DNA of 64,000 nt from Betaproteobacteria bacterium SCN1 (GCA_008923315.1 WBSF01000001.1:1-64000), one strand, 5' to 3'. Numbered from the stretch's first letter, positions 48,165 through 57,257 are shown. Numbers and translations are program-made. Notes: generated by a model not told the origin, from the sequence alone.

Positions 48165-49124
48165 TCAGCGACCCGTCAGTTCGGCAATGCCGAAACCTTC
48201 TCTGCCAAAGGTGTTGCCGCAGTAGAACAGCAGGATGCGGCCGTCGAGTTCGATGGCCTGCGTCGAGCACAGCATCTGCGCATCCCAGCCATCGTCCGAC
48301 ACTGTGAGGCCGGCCTGCGCATCGTCGCGTGTCCAGTGCACGAGATCGTCCGACCACGCGTAGCCGAGGCGGTACATCGCTGCCGGGTCGGTGCGGAAGC
48401 CCAGCGCGCGGCGCCAGGCAAAAACTGCATGCCAGCGGCCATCGAGCCGGAACGGCTGAAAGAGATCCTGGCACTCGTCTGCATGATGCGGCGGAATGAT
48501 CGTACGGCCATCGCGCTGCCAGTGGATGCCGTCCGCCGAGGTCGCGTGCGCGATGCGGAATACGGCTTCGGGCGCACCTTCGTTCGGCAGCCAGCCGAGC
48601 CCCGTCATGTACCACAGATGCCACACGCCCTCGACGATGCGTACGGTCGGGCTGTTCACCAGATAGGGTTCGTTCAGCGTCAGCCCCAGCAGCGGGCCTT
48701 CGCCGACTTTGCGGAAGGTGTCGCCGCCGTCGTGGCTGATCGCAAGGCCGATGGCCGTGGTGTAGGGCACGGACGCCATGCGCGACCAGCCGGTGTAATA
48801 CAGGTGCACGGCGTCGCCGTGGCGCACCACGGCGCTGGGCATGAGGCCGAATTCGTCGAAGGCGCCGGGGCCACCCAGCGGCAGCAGCGGGTCGGCGGCA
48901 ATGCGGGTCACGCGGTGCAGGTCGTTGCGTGCCAGATCGACATAGCCGGGGTAGGCGACGTACTGCAGATCGGTGCCGCGCGGCGGACGGGTGGCGAAGT
49001 AGACGCGCACGGTGTCGGCGTCGTAGAGGAAGGGCGTCGGGCACTGCGCGTAGGCCTGCATCCACGGGCGCGGCCGTTCGGCGGTCGGGTCGAAGATCCT
49101 GCCGAGTTTCGTCCAGGTGAACAT
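48165..49124 (-). CDS. GH43-like beta-propeller protein (paralogue 2)
   Basis: A 319-residue paralogue of the gene at 46493-47449, starting MFTWTKLGRIFDP. The same blade segments recur (VRVYFATRPPRG, IGLAISHDGGDTF, FRIAHATSADGIHWQ, YRLGYAWSDDLVHWT). No signal peptide. The two copies flank WbqC on opposite strands, so one may have moved by inversion or the cluster is made of two units. It is 9 bases downstream of the acyltransferase gene on the same strand. Confidence 0.75.
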   Translation of the reverse strand: MFTWTKLGRIFDPTAERPRPWMQAYAQCPTPFLYDADTVRVYFATRPPRGTDLQYVAYPGYVDLARNDLHRVTRIAADPLLPLGGPGAFDEFGLMPSAVVRHGDAVHLYYTGWSRMASVPYTTAIGLAISHDGGDTFRKVGEGPLLGLTLNEPYLVNSPTVRIVEGVWHLWYMTGLGWLPNEGAPEAVFRIAHATSADGIHWQRDGRTIIPPHHADECQDLFQPFRLDGRWHAVFAWRRALGFRTDPAAMYRLGYAWSDDLVHWTRDDAQAGLTVSDDGWDAQMLCSTQAIELDGRILLFYCGNTFGREGFGIAELTGR

Positions 49125-49133
49125 GCGTTCGGT

Positions 49134-49832
49134 TTACGAGCGGCCGGGGCCGATGGCGGCCATGCGCGTCATGCGCAGGAAGGTCGCGCTGTCGAGGCGG
49201 AATTTTTCGGTGCCCGGCGCGATGAACACACTGCGGTCGGGCGCGCTCTTCAGCACCAGTGCGGCGGCGCCGACGAAGGCGTCCGCGCCGAGGGACAGTT
49301 CGCCGCCGATGGTCGCGTTCAGGCCCACGAAGCAGCGCTCGCCCAGCGTGGCCACGCCGCCGAGCGTCGCGCCCGCGGCGATCCAGCAGTGATCGGACAC
49401 GGTCGAATGATGGCCGACCAGCACGTTGTTCCACAGCGAGACGTTGTGGCCGATGGTCGCGCCGGGCTGGATGCCGACGCCGTCGAGGATCAGGCAGTTT
49501 TCGCCGACTTCGACCCACGGTCCGAGGTCCGCGCGCGGGCTGACGTAACTCGCCAGCGTGTAGCCGCGCGCTTTCGCCTCGGCACATTTGCGGGCGCGCA
49601 GCGCGTTCAGCTCGTGGTAGCCGAGTGCCACGAACAGCGCGACCGCATCCGGCGGGTAGCGCGCTTCCAGCGATTCGAACGGAATGACCGGCAGGCCGTA
49701 ATGCGTGCCCGCAGCGGGCACCCAGTCGGCGTCGCAGGTGAAGGCCACGATCTCGTAGCCGCCGTCGCGCAGGAAATGGTGATACGCCACGTCGGCAATC
49801 TTGCCGATGCCAAAAATGACCAGCTTGTTCAT
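49134..49832 (-). CDS. NeuD/PglD-type sugar O- or N-acyltransferase
   Basis: A 232-residue left-handed beta-helix acyltransferase. The N-terminal Rossmann-like part (MNKLVIFGIGKIADVAYHH) is the PglD_N domain, and hexapeptide repeats begin near residue 90 (VEVGENCLILDGVGIQPGATIGHN...). Such enzymes acylate amino sugars from acyl-CoA. It heads the leftward pair with propeller 2 and may act on the product of the aminotransferase. Confidence 0.85.
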   Translation of the reverse strand: MNKLVIFGIGKIADVAYHHFLRDGGYEIVAFTCDADWVPAAGTHYGLPVIPFESLEARYPPDAVALFVALGYHELNALRARKCAEAKARGYTLASYVSPRADLGPWVEVGENCLILDGVGIQPGATIGHNVSLWNNVLVGHHSTVSDHCWIAAGATLGGVATLGERCFVGLNATIGGELSLGADAFVGAAALVLKSAPDRSVFIAPGTEKFRLDSATFLRMTRMAAIGPGRS

Positions 49833-49986
49833 CCTGTGCGCTCCCCGGTTCGATTCGCAAAGGGTAGCAGCGGCACGCCGGGATATGCAAAAAAACCGGC
49901 CGCAAACCTACATCCCGCCCCGATCATGGCCGAAAACGGAATCACAGTGTGCATTGGCAGCGTGTCGACGCACCCGAGGAGACAGC

Positions 49987-51003
49987 ATGCGTTCCGGTGA
50001 AGAAACCCTATATGTCGACCCTGCCACGCGCGAAGCCTTGACGCTGGAAAACGCCGTACGTGATGGCGACACGGTCGTGTCCGGCACGCTCGTCAGCGCG
50101 TCCGGCCACCGCTTTGAGATTGCCAGTGGCGTGCCCAACTTCGTCTATCCCTTCGAACTGCCGCAGGCCGACCGCGAGGCGCTGCGCGAAACCGAGGCAC
50201 GCGTCGAGGGCTACGACCGCTACCTGCCGCTGACCTTCGCCACCTACGGCGAAGACGAGCAGGCGGTGCGCAATGCCATGATCGACAAACTCGATCTCCA
50301 GCCCGGCATGGTCGTGCTGGAAACCGGCGCGGGCACCGGGCGCGATTCCGAACTGCTCGCGCAGCGGCTCGGTCCCCGCGGCAAGCTCTACATCCAGGAC
50401 ATCGCGCCGTCCTTCCTGGCGAAGAACATCGAACGCATGCGCGGCGCCGAACCGCAGATCGAACCCGCGCTCGCCAACGGCTACTATCTGCCGCTACCCG
50501 ACAACAGCGTCGACGCCTGCTACCACTTCGGCGGCATCAACGCCTACGCCGACATCCGGCGCGGCTTCGCCGAGATGGCGCGCGTGACCAAACCCGGCGG
50601 CAAGATCGTCGTCGGCGACGAGGCCATGCCGCCCTGGCTGCGCGACACCGAATTCGCACGCGTGCTGATCAACTCCAATCCCGAATTCGCCTATTCGATC
50701 CCGCTCGACAAGCTGCCTGTCGAGGCGCGCAAAACCCGGATCGAATGGATCATCGGCGGTGTCTTCTACGTCATCGATTTCACGGTGGGCGAGGGCGAGC
50801 CGCAGGCCGATTTCGATTTTCCCATTCCCGGCACACGCGGCGGCACGCACCGTACGCGTTACTACGGCCAGCTCGAAGGTGTGAGCCCGGAAGCCAAGAG
50901 GCTGGCCTACGAGGCGCGCGCCAAAACCGGCAAGAGCATGCACCAGTGGCTCGACGAGGTCGTGCGCGCAGCGGCCCGGCGCGATCTGGACAGCCAGGAC
51001 TGA
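49987..51003 (+). CDS. class I SAM methyltransferase with Trm112-like start
   Basis: A 338-residue methyltransferase. Residues 1-55 look like a Trm112-type module (RFEIASGVPNFVYP) without its usual cysteines. The SAM domain shows VLETGAGTGRDSELLA (motif I) and LPLPDNSVDACYHF. GAGGAGAC precedes the ATG at 49987. It is 6 bases from the second methyltransferase and divergent from the acyltransferase. The substrate is probably a sugar or lipid of the same cluster. Confidence 0.8.
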   Translation: MRSGEETLYVDPATREALTLENAVRDGDTVVSGTLVSASGHRFEIASGVPNFVYPFELPQADREALRETEARVEGYDRYLPLTFATYGEDEQAVRNAMIDKLDLQPGMVVLETGAGTGRDSELLAQRLGPRGKLYIQDIAPSFLAKNIERMRGAEPQIEPALANGYYLPLPDNSVDACYHFGGINAYADIRRGFAEMARVTKPGGKIVVGDEAMPPWLRDTEFARVLINSNPEFAYSIPLDKLPVEARKTRIEWIIGGVFYVIDFTVGEGEPQADFDFPIPGTRGGTHRTRYYGQLEGVSPEAKRLAYEARAKTGKSMHQWLDEVVRAAARRDLDSQD

Positions 51004-51009
51004 AAACCC

Positions 51010-52116
51010 ATGTCGCAGCACGCCGACGCCGCCACGCTCATATTTCCCGCGGTCAACGACGCGGCCCTGGCGTATCTGAATGCCGCGCGCAATCGCGGCG
51101 AGCGGGTCGTGTGTGCAGCCTCGGTCGCCAACGAAGACATGGCGGCGGCGGCAGGCACCCTGTACCGGCTGCCGTCGATCCACGACGCCGATTTTGCCGC
51201 GCAATTCTTGGCACTGGCCGACGCACAGGCGGTCACGCGCGTGCTGTGTCCTGTGTCCACCGTGCACGCCTTCATGGTGCGCTTGCTCGCGCAGCATCCC
51301 GGCCTGCAGCTCATCGGCGAATCGCCGGTGCAGCAGCAGATCGCCGCGCACCGTGCGCTGATGGCACGCGCGCAGCGCCTGATGCCGCTGATCGACCTGT
51401 GCTCAGACGAAGTCGGCCTGCTGTCGCTGCGCGAGGTGGCCGGCGTACTGCGCCAGGCCTCGCTGATCTACGGCGAATCGAACGACGACAAGCTCGCCGC
51501 GATGATGGGCATCTTTGCCGACGCGCCGGCCGGCGACGTGGTCGAAATCGGTTCGCTCATGGGGCGTTCGGCTTTCGTGCTGCTGTATCTCGCATGGCGC
51601 TACCGCATCGGTCCGGTATTGACCATCGACCCCTGGGCTGCCGCCGACTGCGCGCAGCACGATTCACCGGAAGCCCTGCAGCACGTGACCGACGAATGGG
51701 ATTACGAAGTGCTGAGCGAAGGCTTCATGATCAATCTGGTGCCGTGCCGCGCCGGCGACCATGCCCATCTGCGCCTGCCGTCCGCGCAGGCGTTTGGCGT
51801 GTACGACCGGCGCGATCCTGTCCTCTCGCCGCTGGGAGCACGGGTCCGGTATTCGGGTCGCATCGCGGTCATCCATATCGACGGCAACCACGACCATGCC
51901 GCCGTGCAGCAGGATTGCGCGCTATGGCTGCCGCACCTGGCCCCCGGCGGCTGGCTGATCCTCGACGACTACGTGTGGGCGCACGGCGACGGGCCGCAGC
52001 GCGTCGGCGACGCCCTGTTGCACGGCCAGGCCGGGCGCATAGAACGTGCCTTCTGCTGCGGCAAGGCCTTGTTTGTCAAGCTGCGGGAAACCGGCGAAAG
52101 TGCCGTTAATACCTGA
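51010..52116 (+). CDS. methyltransferase with a preATP-grasp-like N-terminal domain
   Basis: A 368-residue protein. Residues 1-~120 look like a preATP-grasp domain without the catalytic ATP-grasp part (LIFPAVNDAALAYLNAARNRG and VHAFMVRLLAQHPGLQLIGES). Residues ~150-355 are a class I SAM methyltransferase of the Methyltransf_24 type (DVVEIGSLMGRSAFVLLYL, VIHIDGNHDHAAVQQD, GWLILDDYVWAHG). The split may be a true fusion. Function in the glycan cluster is inferred only. Confidence 0.75.
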   Translation: MSQHADAATLIFPAVNDAALAYLNAARNRGERVVCAASVANEDMAAAAGTLYRLPSIHDADFAAQFLALADAQAVTRVLCPVSTVHAFMVRLLAQHPGLQLIGESPVQQQIAAHRALMARAQRLMPLIDLCSDEVGLLSLREVAGVLRQASLIYGESNDDKLAAMMGIFADAPAGDVVEIGSLMGRSAFVLLYLAWRYRIGPVLTIDPWAAADCAQHDSPEALQHVTDEWDYEVLSEGFMINLVPCRAGDHAHLRLPSAQAFGVYDRRDPVLSPLGARVRYSGRIAVIHIDGNHDHAAVQQDCALWLPHLAPGGWLILDDYVWAHGDGPQRVGDALLHGQAGRIERAFCCGKALFVKLRETGESAVNT

Positions 52117-52149
52117 AACGCGTACACCGGAAATCTGCATACTGCCGCC

Positions 52150-52377
52150 ATGAGCCTGGAAAAGAACATCGCCGAAGTCTTCGCCCTGCCTGAATCGGCC
52201 GTCACCGACAGCCTCGCACTGAACGACATTCCCACTTGGGATTCGCTCGCCCACATGATGCTGATCGTGCGCCTCGAAGAAACCTATCAGGTCCAGTTCA
52301 GCGGCGACGAGATTGCCGATCTTCGTGCCATTGGCGATATCCGCAACACCCTGCGGGCACATGGAGCTGCGGTGTGA
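52150..52377 (+). CDS. acyl carrier protein
   Basis: A 75-residue ACP. The phosphopantetheine serine is Ser32 in TWDSLAHM. It is acidic and helical and is not the fatty-acid AcpP (no IDSLDTVE). It sits upstream of an SDR and an adenylating enzyme with GTGA overlap to the SDR, so an acyl or aminoacyl group is probably activated, loaded and reduced on it. Confidence 0.92.
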   Translation: MSLEKNIAEVFALPESAVTDSLALNDIPTWDSLAHMMLIVRLEETYQVQFSGDEIADLRAIGDIRNTLRAHGAAV

Positions 52378-53126
52378 ATGTCGCCGGCGCACGCGTTCTG
52401 GTGACCGGCGGCGGCGCCGGCATCGGCCGCCATCTGGTCGAGCGTCTGCTGGCGGAGGGCGCCGAGGTGGCAGTGCTCGAATTCGATCCCGCGCGCTGCG
52501 CCGAATTGACCGAAGCGTCCCAGGGCAAGGTCCGGGCCGAGGTCTGCGACGTCAGCGACGCTAATGCTGTGGATGTTGCATTGCATGCCCTGTTCGAGGC
52601 CGGCTTCGATCCCGACGTGCTCGTCAACAACGCCGGCATCATCCACAGCGAACCGCTGGTCAATCTGCTGGCGCGTGGCGACAAGGTGCATGCGCGCGAC
52701 AGCTGGCGGCACGTGATCGCCACCGATCTCGATTCGGTGTTCTTCGTGACGAGCCGCGTCGTCGAGCGCATGCTCGCCAAACGCATCAAGGGCACGGTGA
52801 TCTCGATCAGCTCCATCGCCGCCCGCGGCAACGCCGGGCAATCCGCCTATGCCGCCGCCAAGGCCGGGGTGAATGCGCTCACCCACACCTGGGCCAAGGA
52901 ACTCGGCGGCATGGGGCTGCGCTTCGTCGCCATCGCCCCAGGCTTCTTCGATACGCCGTCCACGCGTGCCGCACTCAGCGAGGCGACGCTGGCCCGCCTG
53001 CAGCAGCAGATTCCGCTGCGCTGTCTGGGCGAACTCGACAGCCTCTACCTCGCCGTGCGCCAGGCCATCGAAAACGATTACCTCACCGGCACCGTGCTCG
53101 AGGTTGACGGCGGGCTGGTGATCTGA
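52374..53126 (+). CDS. SDR-family oxidoreductase
   Basis: A 250-residue NAD(P)-dependent short-chain dehydrogenase. Cofactor site TGGGAGIG, NNAG structural motif, and the active triad Ser (ISISS), Tyr-x3-Lys (YAAAKAG) are all present, as in FabG. The start is a GTG overlapping the ACP stop (GTGA). It may reduce a beta-keto group on the ACP or oxidise a sugar; FabG-like context with the ACP favours the former. Confidence 0.87.
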   Translation: MNVAGARVLVTGGGAGIGRHLVERLLAEGAEVAVLEFDPARCAELTEASQGKVRAEVCDVSDANAVDVALHALFEAGFDPDVLVNNAGIIHSEPLVNLLARGDKVHARDSWRHVIATDLDSVFFVTSRVVERMLAKRIKGTVISISSIAARGNAGQSAYAAAKAGVNALTHTWAKELGGMGLRFVAIAPGFFDTPSTRAALSEATLARLQQQIPLRCLGELDSLYLAVRQAIENDYLTGTVLEVDGGLVI

Positions 53127-53137
53127 CGGCGGGCGGC

Positions 53138-54685
53138 GTGCCTTATCTCACCACGCTCGGCCCGGCTTTTCGCGACATCGTCGCGCGCCATGCCGATCGC
53201 ACTGCGCTGCTGTACCCCGAAACCGGTGAGCGCGTCTCTTACGCCGATCTGCACCGTCTCGCCGACCGTGTTGCCGCCGCGTTTCACGCACAGGGCCTGC
53301 AGGCGGGCGACGTCGTCGTGTGTTTTCACGACAAGTCGCCCGTCGCCTACGCCGCCCTGCTGGCGTGTCTGCGGCTCGGTATTCTCTACGTCAATCTCGA
53401 CCCCGACAGTCCGTGGGCACGGCTGCAGCGCATCCTGAATACCTGCCAGCCCAGGCTCGTCGTCAATGCCTTTGCAACGCTGCCGTTCGCCGTCGAGCTC
53501 GCCGCCGACGGGTATCCGAACGTTCTGCACCTGCGTGCGCTACCGGACACCGCCGAATGTGCCGTCCCGCCCGACGCGCGCATCAGCGGCAGCCATCCCG
53601 CCTACATCATGTTCACTTCCGGCTCGACCGGCATGCCCAAGGGCGCGGTCATGTCGCACGCCAACCTGCTCGGTTTCATCGCCTGGGCGCAGCACCGCTT
53701 CGCGATCACGCCGGACGACGTGCTGACCAACGTCAACCCGATCTACTTCGACAATTCCGTATTCGATTTTTATGCGGCGCTGTTTTCCGGCGCAACGCTC
53801 GTCCCCGCCACCGCCGGGCAGGTGCGCGACACCCGCCGTCTGGTGAAGCTCGTCAACGCGGCTGCCTGCACGATCTGGTTTTCCGTGCCCTCGCTGCTCG
53901 TCTACCTGCTGACCACGCGGGCGCTCGCCGCGACGGATTTCCCGGCTGTGCGCAAGATCGTCTTCGGCGGCGAAGGGTTTCCCAAGCGCAAGCTGCGTCA
54001 GTTGTACGAGCTGTTCGGGGAACGCGCCGATCTGGAAAACGTCTACGGTCCCACCGAGTGCACCTGTATCTGCTCCGCGCACACGATCCGCGCCGCCGAT
54101 TTCGACGACATGCAGACGCTGGCCCCGCTCGGTCGGCTCGCCGAAAATTTCGACTACGAAATCCTGCCGCTGGGCGCCGCCGATCCTGATTTCGGCGAAC
54201 TCTTCCTGCGCGGCCCGCAGGTCGGGCTGGGGTATTACAACGACCCCGAGCGTACCGCGCGCGCCTTCGTGCAGAACCCGCGCCACGCGCGTTACGCCGA
54301 CATCGGCTACCGCACCGGCGACCTCGTGCAGCGCGACGCGAACGGCTGGCTGCATTTCAGGGGGCGCGCCGACTACCAGATCAAGCACATGGGCTACCGC
54401 ATCGAGTTGGAAGAGATCGAGGCGGCTTTCAACAGCCTGTCTACGATCAAGGAATGTGCAGTCGTCTATCAAACCCTTGGCGACGGGCTCGGGCAGATTC
54501 TGGCCTTCGTCGCCGCGCATCCGGACGCGGCCGCCGAGGATTTGCTGAAACAGGTCGCCGCCATCGTGCCGTCCTACATGGTGCCGAGGCGGATAACGCT
54601 CATCGATCCGCTACCGAAGAATGCGAACGGGAAGATCGATCGGGTGGGGTTGCTGGGGACGGTGGAAAAGGAAGAAAAGAGGTAG
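53138..54685 (+). CDS. adenylate-forming enzyme (DltA / AMP-binding type)
   Basis: A 515-residue AMP-ligase. Core motifs are visible: MFTSGSTGMPKGAVMSH (A3), NVYGPTECT (A5), YRTGDLVQRD (A7) and the C-terminal NGKIDR lysine (A10). The length and LEEIE region resemble DltA-like amino-acid:carrier ligases. The start is a GTG at 53138. With the ACP 0.8 kb upstream it probably loads an amino or hydroxy acid. It is the last native gene before the attC array. Confidence 0.87.
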   Translation: MPYLTTLGPAFRDIVARHADRTALLYPETGERVSYADLHRLADRVAAAFHAQGLQAGDVVVCFHDKSPVAYAALLACLRLGILYVNLDPDSPWARLQRILNTCQPRLVVNAFATLPFAVELAADGYPNVLHLRALPDTAECAVPPDARISGSHPAYIMFTSGSTGMPKGAVMSHANLLGFIAWAQHRFAITPDDVLTNVNPIYFDNSVFDFYAALFSGATLVPATAGQVRDTRRLVKLVNAAACTIWFSVPSLLVYLLTTRALAATDFPAVRKIVFGGEGFPKRKLRQLYELFGERADLENVYGPTECTCICSAHTIRAADFDDMQTLAPLGRLAENFDYEILPLGAADPDFGELFLRGPQVGLGYYNDPERTARAFVQNPRHARYADIGYRTGDLVQRDANGWLHFRGRADYQIKHMGYRIELEEIEAAFNSLSTIKECAVVYQTLGDGLGQILAFVAAHPDAAAEDLLKQVAAIVPSYMVPRRITLIDPLPKNANGKIDRVGLLGTVEKEEKR

Positions 54686-54728
54686 TCGTTTTTTCATCCA
54701 GATAAGGTGTCTGACCCCATTTGTCACA

Positions 54729-54797
54729 GTGTCAACGTAGAGGTCAGGGACCTGGCGCGGCCTTATGCGCCAGGTCCCCTGCACCGCCGGGTTGGGG
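54729..54797 (-). repeat. attC site 0
   Basis: Left end GTCAACGTAGAGG, right end CGGGTTGGGGC, with the central dyad GACCTGGCGC / GCGCCAGGTC. It closes the TIGR02391 cassette and overlaps the 3' end of that gene. It resembles site 4 in its AACGTAGA-GTCA start. Confidence 0.75.
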
Positions 54798-55496
54798 CGT
54801 ATTGGCTTCGGATACCCGACGTGCAAGCAGGCTGGCGAAGACCAAGTGCTGCGCTGCCTTCGTTTCGTCGAGGTCGTGATGGAGCGAGTGCGCCTTTGGA
54901 TTGCGGATGCCGATGTAGGCGCCCGTAAGGATTTGAAGAAACCCCTTCTGGTCGTTACGGCCAGATTCGGATTCGATCTCGCTGAAAATGAGCTGAGGTT
55001 TCTCCAGCGAGAATGCCTCTGACACCAAGCCTTGGCCGTCAATTTTTAGCCCGGTACGCTCACGAATTAGATCAAATACGGCAACGATGGCGTTTAGAAC
55101 TGCGTCGCGAAGGTGTCCATTTCGATACTGTTGATAGGCATGCTCGAAAACGGCGGGGTGTAAGAGGTTCTCAAAACCCACCTGAACCTCAGCAGGCTCA
55201 CCTTCGCGGGCGTGCTTTTCTGCCCAAGCCTCGACGGCTGGAATGTCGCGTTGAACGATGTCGTCGTAGTCGTGCTTTTCACCGAAGCCAATGTGGCGAC
55301 CAAGACCACCGAATTCTTTTGTGTCGAAGCCGCCATCTTCCCAAGCACGCCAAAGGGCTTGGTAGTCCGGTTTGAGATAGCCATTCACGACCTTTGCGGT
55401 TGTGGCATCCCCGGCTGCCAGATGCGTTTGAGCATCGAGTGCCTTCTTTCGCAATTCACGGAGGATTGCATTCACGGATAAGAACCAATCGAGCAT
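54744..55496 (-). CDS. TIGR02391-type (Ymh) protein, cassette gene
   Basis: A 250-residue protein of the conserved Ymh/TIGR02391 family, recognised from its C-terminal block RTGLKIDGQGLVSEAFS and QKGFLQILTGAYIGIRNPKAH. The family is found near phage, defence and mobile DNA; its activity is not known. The ATG at 55496 gives MLDWFLSVNAILREL. The last ~18 residues are read from the attC site. No membrane segment. Confidence 0.78.
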   Translation of the reverse strand: MLDWFLSVNAILRELRKKALDAQTHLAAGDATTAKVVNGYLKPDYQALWRAWEDGGFDTKEFGGLGRHIGFGEKHDYDDIVQRDIPAVEAWAEKHAREGEPAEVQVGFENLLHPAVFEHAYQQYRNGHLRDAVLNAIVAVFDLIRERTGLKIDGQGLVSEAFSLEKPQLIFSEIESESGRNDQKGFLQILTGAYIGIRNPKAHSLHHDLDETKAAQHLVFASLLARRVSEANTPQPGGAGDLAHKAAPGP

Positions 55497-55518
55497 AGAA
55501 CCCACGGGGTGTTATGCG

Positions 55519-55596
55519 CCCCAACGTTGGAGCTCAGCCGACGGCGAAAGCGGGCGAAGCCCGATGTAGCCGGTCGGCTGGAGCGCAGTGTTAGCG
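55519..55596 (-). repeat. attC site 1
   Basis: 78 bases between CCCCAAC (55519-55525) and GTTAGCG (55590-55596), with a central imperfect stem around CAGCCGAC ... GTCGGCTG. The CTAAC of this site provides the TAA of the 105-residue gene. Confidence 0.75.
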
Positions 55597-55908
55597 ATCA
55601 TGTATGCGCCCATGCCAAAGCCCCTTGGCCAAACGGGAAAGGAACCTTGCGCCAAGAAAAGTAGCAACGCCAAGATATAGCGTGACGCCCCAAATGAAAT
55701 AGAGCGCAGCGGCACCAGACTCGAAATCAACAGCCTCGGGATCGGTGAACGCAGCCCAAGCCACAAAGAGGAACAGAGCAAGGGACAAAACTGAGAAGGC
55801 GCGACCACGCACGCCGGAGCGCCAGCCAACAGAGAAAAAGACCACGCTTGGCACAAACACCAGCAGCAGAGCTACGAAAGAAATGACGATAAACCCTAGG
55901 CTAGGCAT
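55591..55908 (-). CDS. small membrane protein, cassette gene
   Basis: A 105-residue unknown protein with three hydrophobic segments (for example GFIVISFVALLLVFVPSVVF and AFSVLSLALFLFVAW), so probably inner membrane. The ATG at 55908 lies 6 bases from attC site 2; longer ORFs read into that site. Its stop codon lies in attC site 1. Confidence 0.65.
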   Translation of the reverse strand: MPSLGFIVISFVALLLVFVPSVVFFSVGWRSGVRGRAFSVLSLALFLFVAWAAFTDPEAVDFESGAAALYFIWGVTLYLGVATFLGARFLSRLAKGLWHGRIHDR

Positions 55909-55913
55909 GTGAT

Positions 55914-55994
55914 CGCTAACGTTGTAGGTAAGGGGCGGCCCGCATGCGGGACGTCCCAGCGGCCGAAGGCCGCGCCTTGACCGAAGTGTTAGCC
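55914..55994 (-). repeat. attC site 2
   Basis: 81 bases from CGCTAAC (55914-55920) to GTTAGCC (55988-55994). The centre holds two GC-rich stems: CCCGCATGCGGG and GCGGCCGAAGGCCGC. Confidence 0.8.
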
Positions 55995-55996
55995 AT

Positions 55997-56713
55997 TTAT
56001 TTCGGCTCCGCCATTTTTTGCTCAAGCGCACTAATAAACTGTGGTGGAAATGGCCGCGCATTCTGCAACCGCGCACGTTTCACCTTCTCCCATGCGCCGG
56101 CGTAGTTACCTTGCTCATACAAGGACATAGCCCAACGACGCCAACTATTTCCGTAGGAAGCATCAAGGGCCGTACTCTCGGAAAAGTTCTGGTTGGCTAG
56201 AGAGAACAGTCGTGCTTTATCTTGCCCTCCGTTGTTTTGGATGCTTTCCGCTTGTGCAGAATAGGCAGAGCCAATATCTGAAAGTAATGCGGCTTTTTGG
56301 AATTGATCGTCAGTGAGCTGTTTGGATTTTTCAAGGTGTTGAATGGCTTCTCCAATCTTCCCTTGCTGAAGCAATACTCGGCCAAAGCCCCAATATGCTC
56401 GGTAGTTGTTGGGGTTCAATAACCATGCCTGGTTATAGCGACGCATTGCGAAATCGAGATTGCCTTCACTAAAGAATTTATCACCTTGCGATGCCCATGC
56501 TTGACTCGCCTTTTCTCTACCACCCAAGCCTTCCGACGCTTGCTTGATGAAATCTTCGTCAGCACGCTTGAGTTCATCGGGGCGTTGAACATTCGGTTGT
56601 CCATACATTGGCACATTGTCAATCCGCACCCCACCAGTTGTGACGCAGCCGGAAAGAATGAGTGCTGCGAAGGCACAGGTGCATACGCTAATTGTTCTGA
56701 ACAATATGGTCAT
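55997..56713 (-). CDS. TPR lipoprotein, cassette gene
   Basis: A 238-residue lipoprotein. The lipobox is LILSGC near residue 23. Residues ~75-140 contain tetratricopeptide-like repeats (EGNLDFAMRRYNQAWLLNPNN and QGKIGEAIQHLEKSKQL). Function unknown; probably anchored in a membrane facing the periplasm. Confidence 0.75.
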   Translation of the reverse strand: MTILFRTISVCTCAFAALILSGCVTTGGVRIDNVPMYGQPNVQRPDELKRADEDFIKQASEGLGGREKASQAWASQGDKFFSEGNLDFAMRRYNQAWLLNPNNYRAYWGFGRVLLQQGKIGEAIQHLEKSKQLTDDQFQKAALLSDIGSAYSAQAESIQNNGGQDKARLFSLANQNFSESTALDASYGNSWRRWAMSLYEQGNYAGAWEKVKRARLQNARPFPPQFISALEQKMAEPK

Positions 56714-56731
56714 AGTGAATACCTTAGAAAT

Positions 56732-56791
56732 GGCTAACGCCTGAATTAAGCCGACCCGCGAAGCGGGTTCGGCTTGAATGAATTGTTAGGC
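56732..56791 (-). repeat. attC site 3
   Basis: 60 bases from GGCTAAC to GTTAGGC with the central ACCCGCGAAGCGGGT stem and flanking AAGCCG / CGGCTT arms; close to the classic 60-base attC of mobile integrons. Confidence 0.9.
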
Positions 56792-57252
56792 CCCATCCGA
56801 AGAACGTGAAGCGCCAACTCTGGAATGGTTGAAAAGACCAGCCGATCTTTTGGTGCAGCCAAGGTATGGGTTTTGCGTGTAGCTGCACAGCGATCAAGGG
56901 ACGGGACGAACGAAGAATGTGGCCAGTAATAGAACTCCGTGAACTCACGGTTTGCAGCGACCCATGCAGCGGGCTTGTAAGAGCCGAGACCAGTGGAGCG
57001 CCACGCAAGAATCTGGCTTTGCATAAGCAGAGCTGCACCCTTGTCTAGAATCTTTGCTTCCAGTCTGGTCGGCTGCCCGGAGCCAAGAACCGTGAACCAG
57101 ATGTCAGGAATATCCGGGTCGGTGAACCGGCCAGCGCCAACAGCGGTTCTCGCGGCCTGTCCGTCAAGACTGAGGTATATCTCCTTCGTTGTGTCGATAA
57201 ACGGAGCGACAAACCGATAGATCTCTGCCACAAGCCGATGTTCTTGTTTCAT
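56746..57252 (-). CDS. unknown soluble protein, cassette gene
   Basis: A 168-residue protein without signal or membrane segment, start MKQEHRLVAEIYRFVAPF. Its last ~15 residues (NNSFKPNPLRGSA) are read through attC site 3, which often happens in cassettes. The central segment IWFTVLGSGQPTRLEAKIL is not a domain I can name. Confidence 0.68.
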   Translation of the reverse strand: MKQEHRLVAEIYRFVAPFIDTTKEIYLSLDGQAARTAVGAGRFTDPDIPDIWFTVLGSGQPTRLEAKILDKGAALLMQSQILAWRSTGLGSYKPAAWVAANREFTEFYYWPHSSFVPSLDRCAATRKTHTLAAPKDRLVFSTIPELALHVLRMGPNNSFKPNPLRGSA

Positions 57253-57257
57253 GTGGG

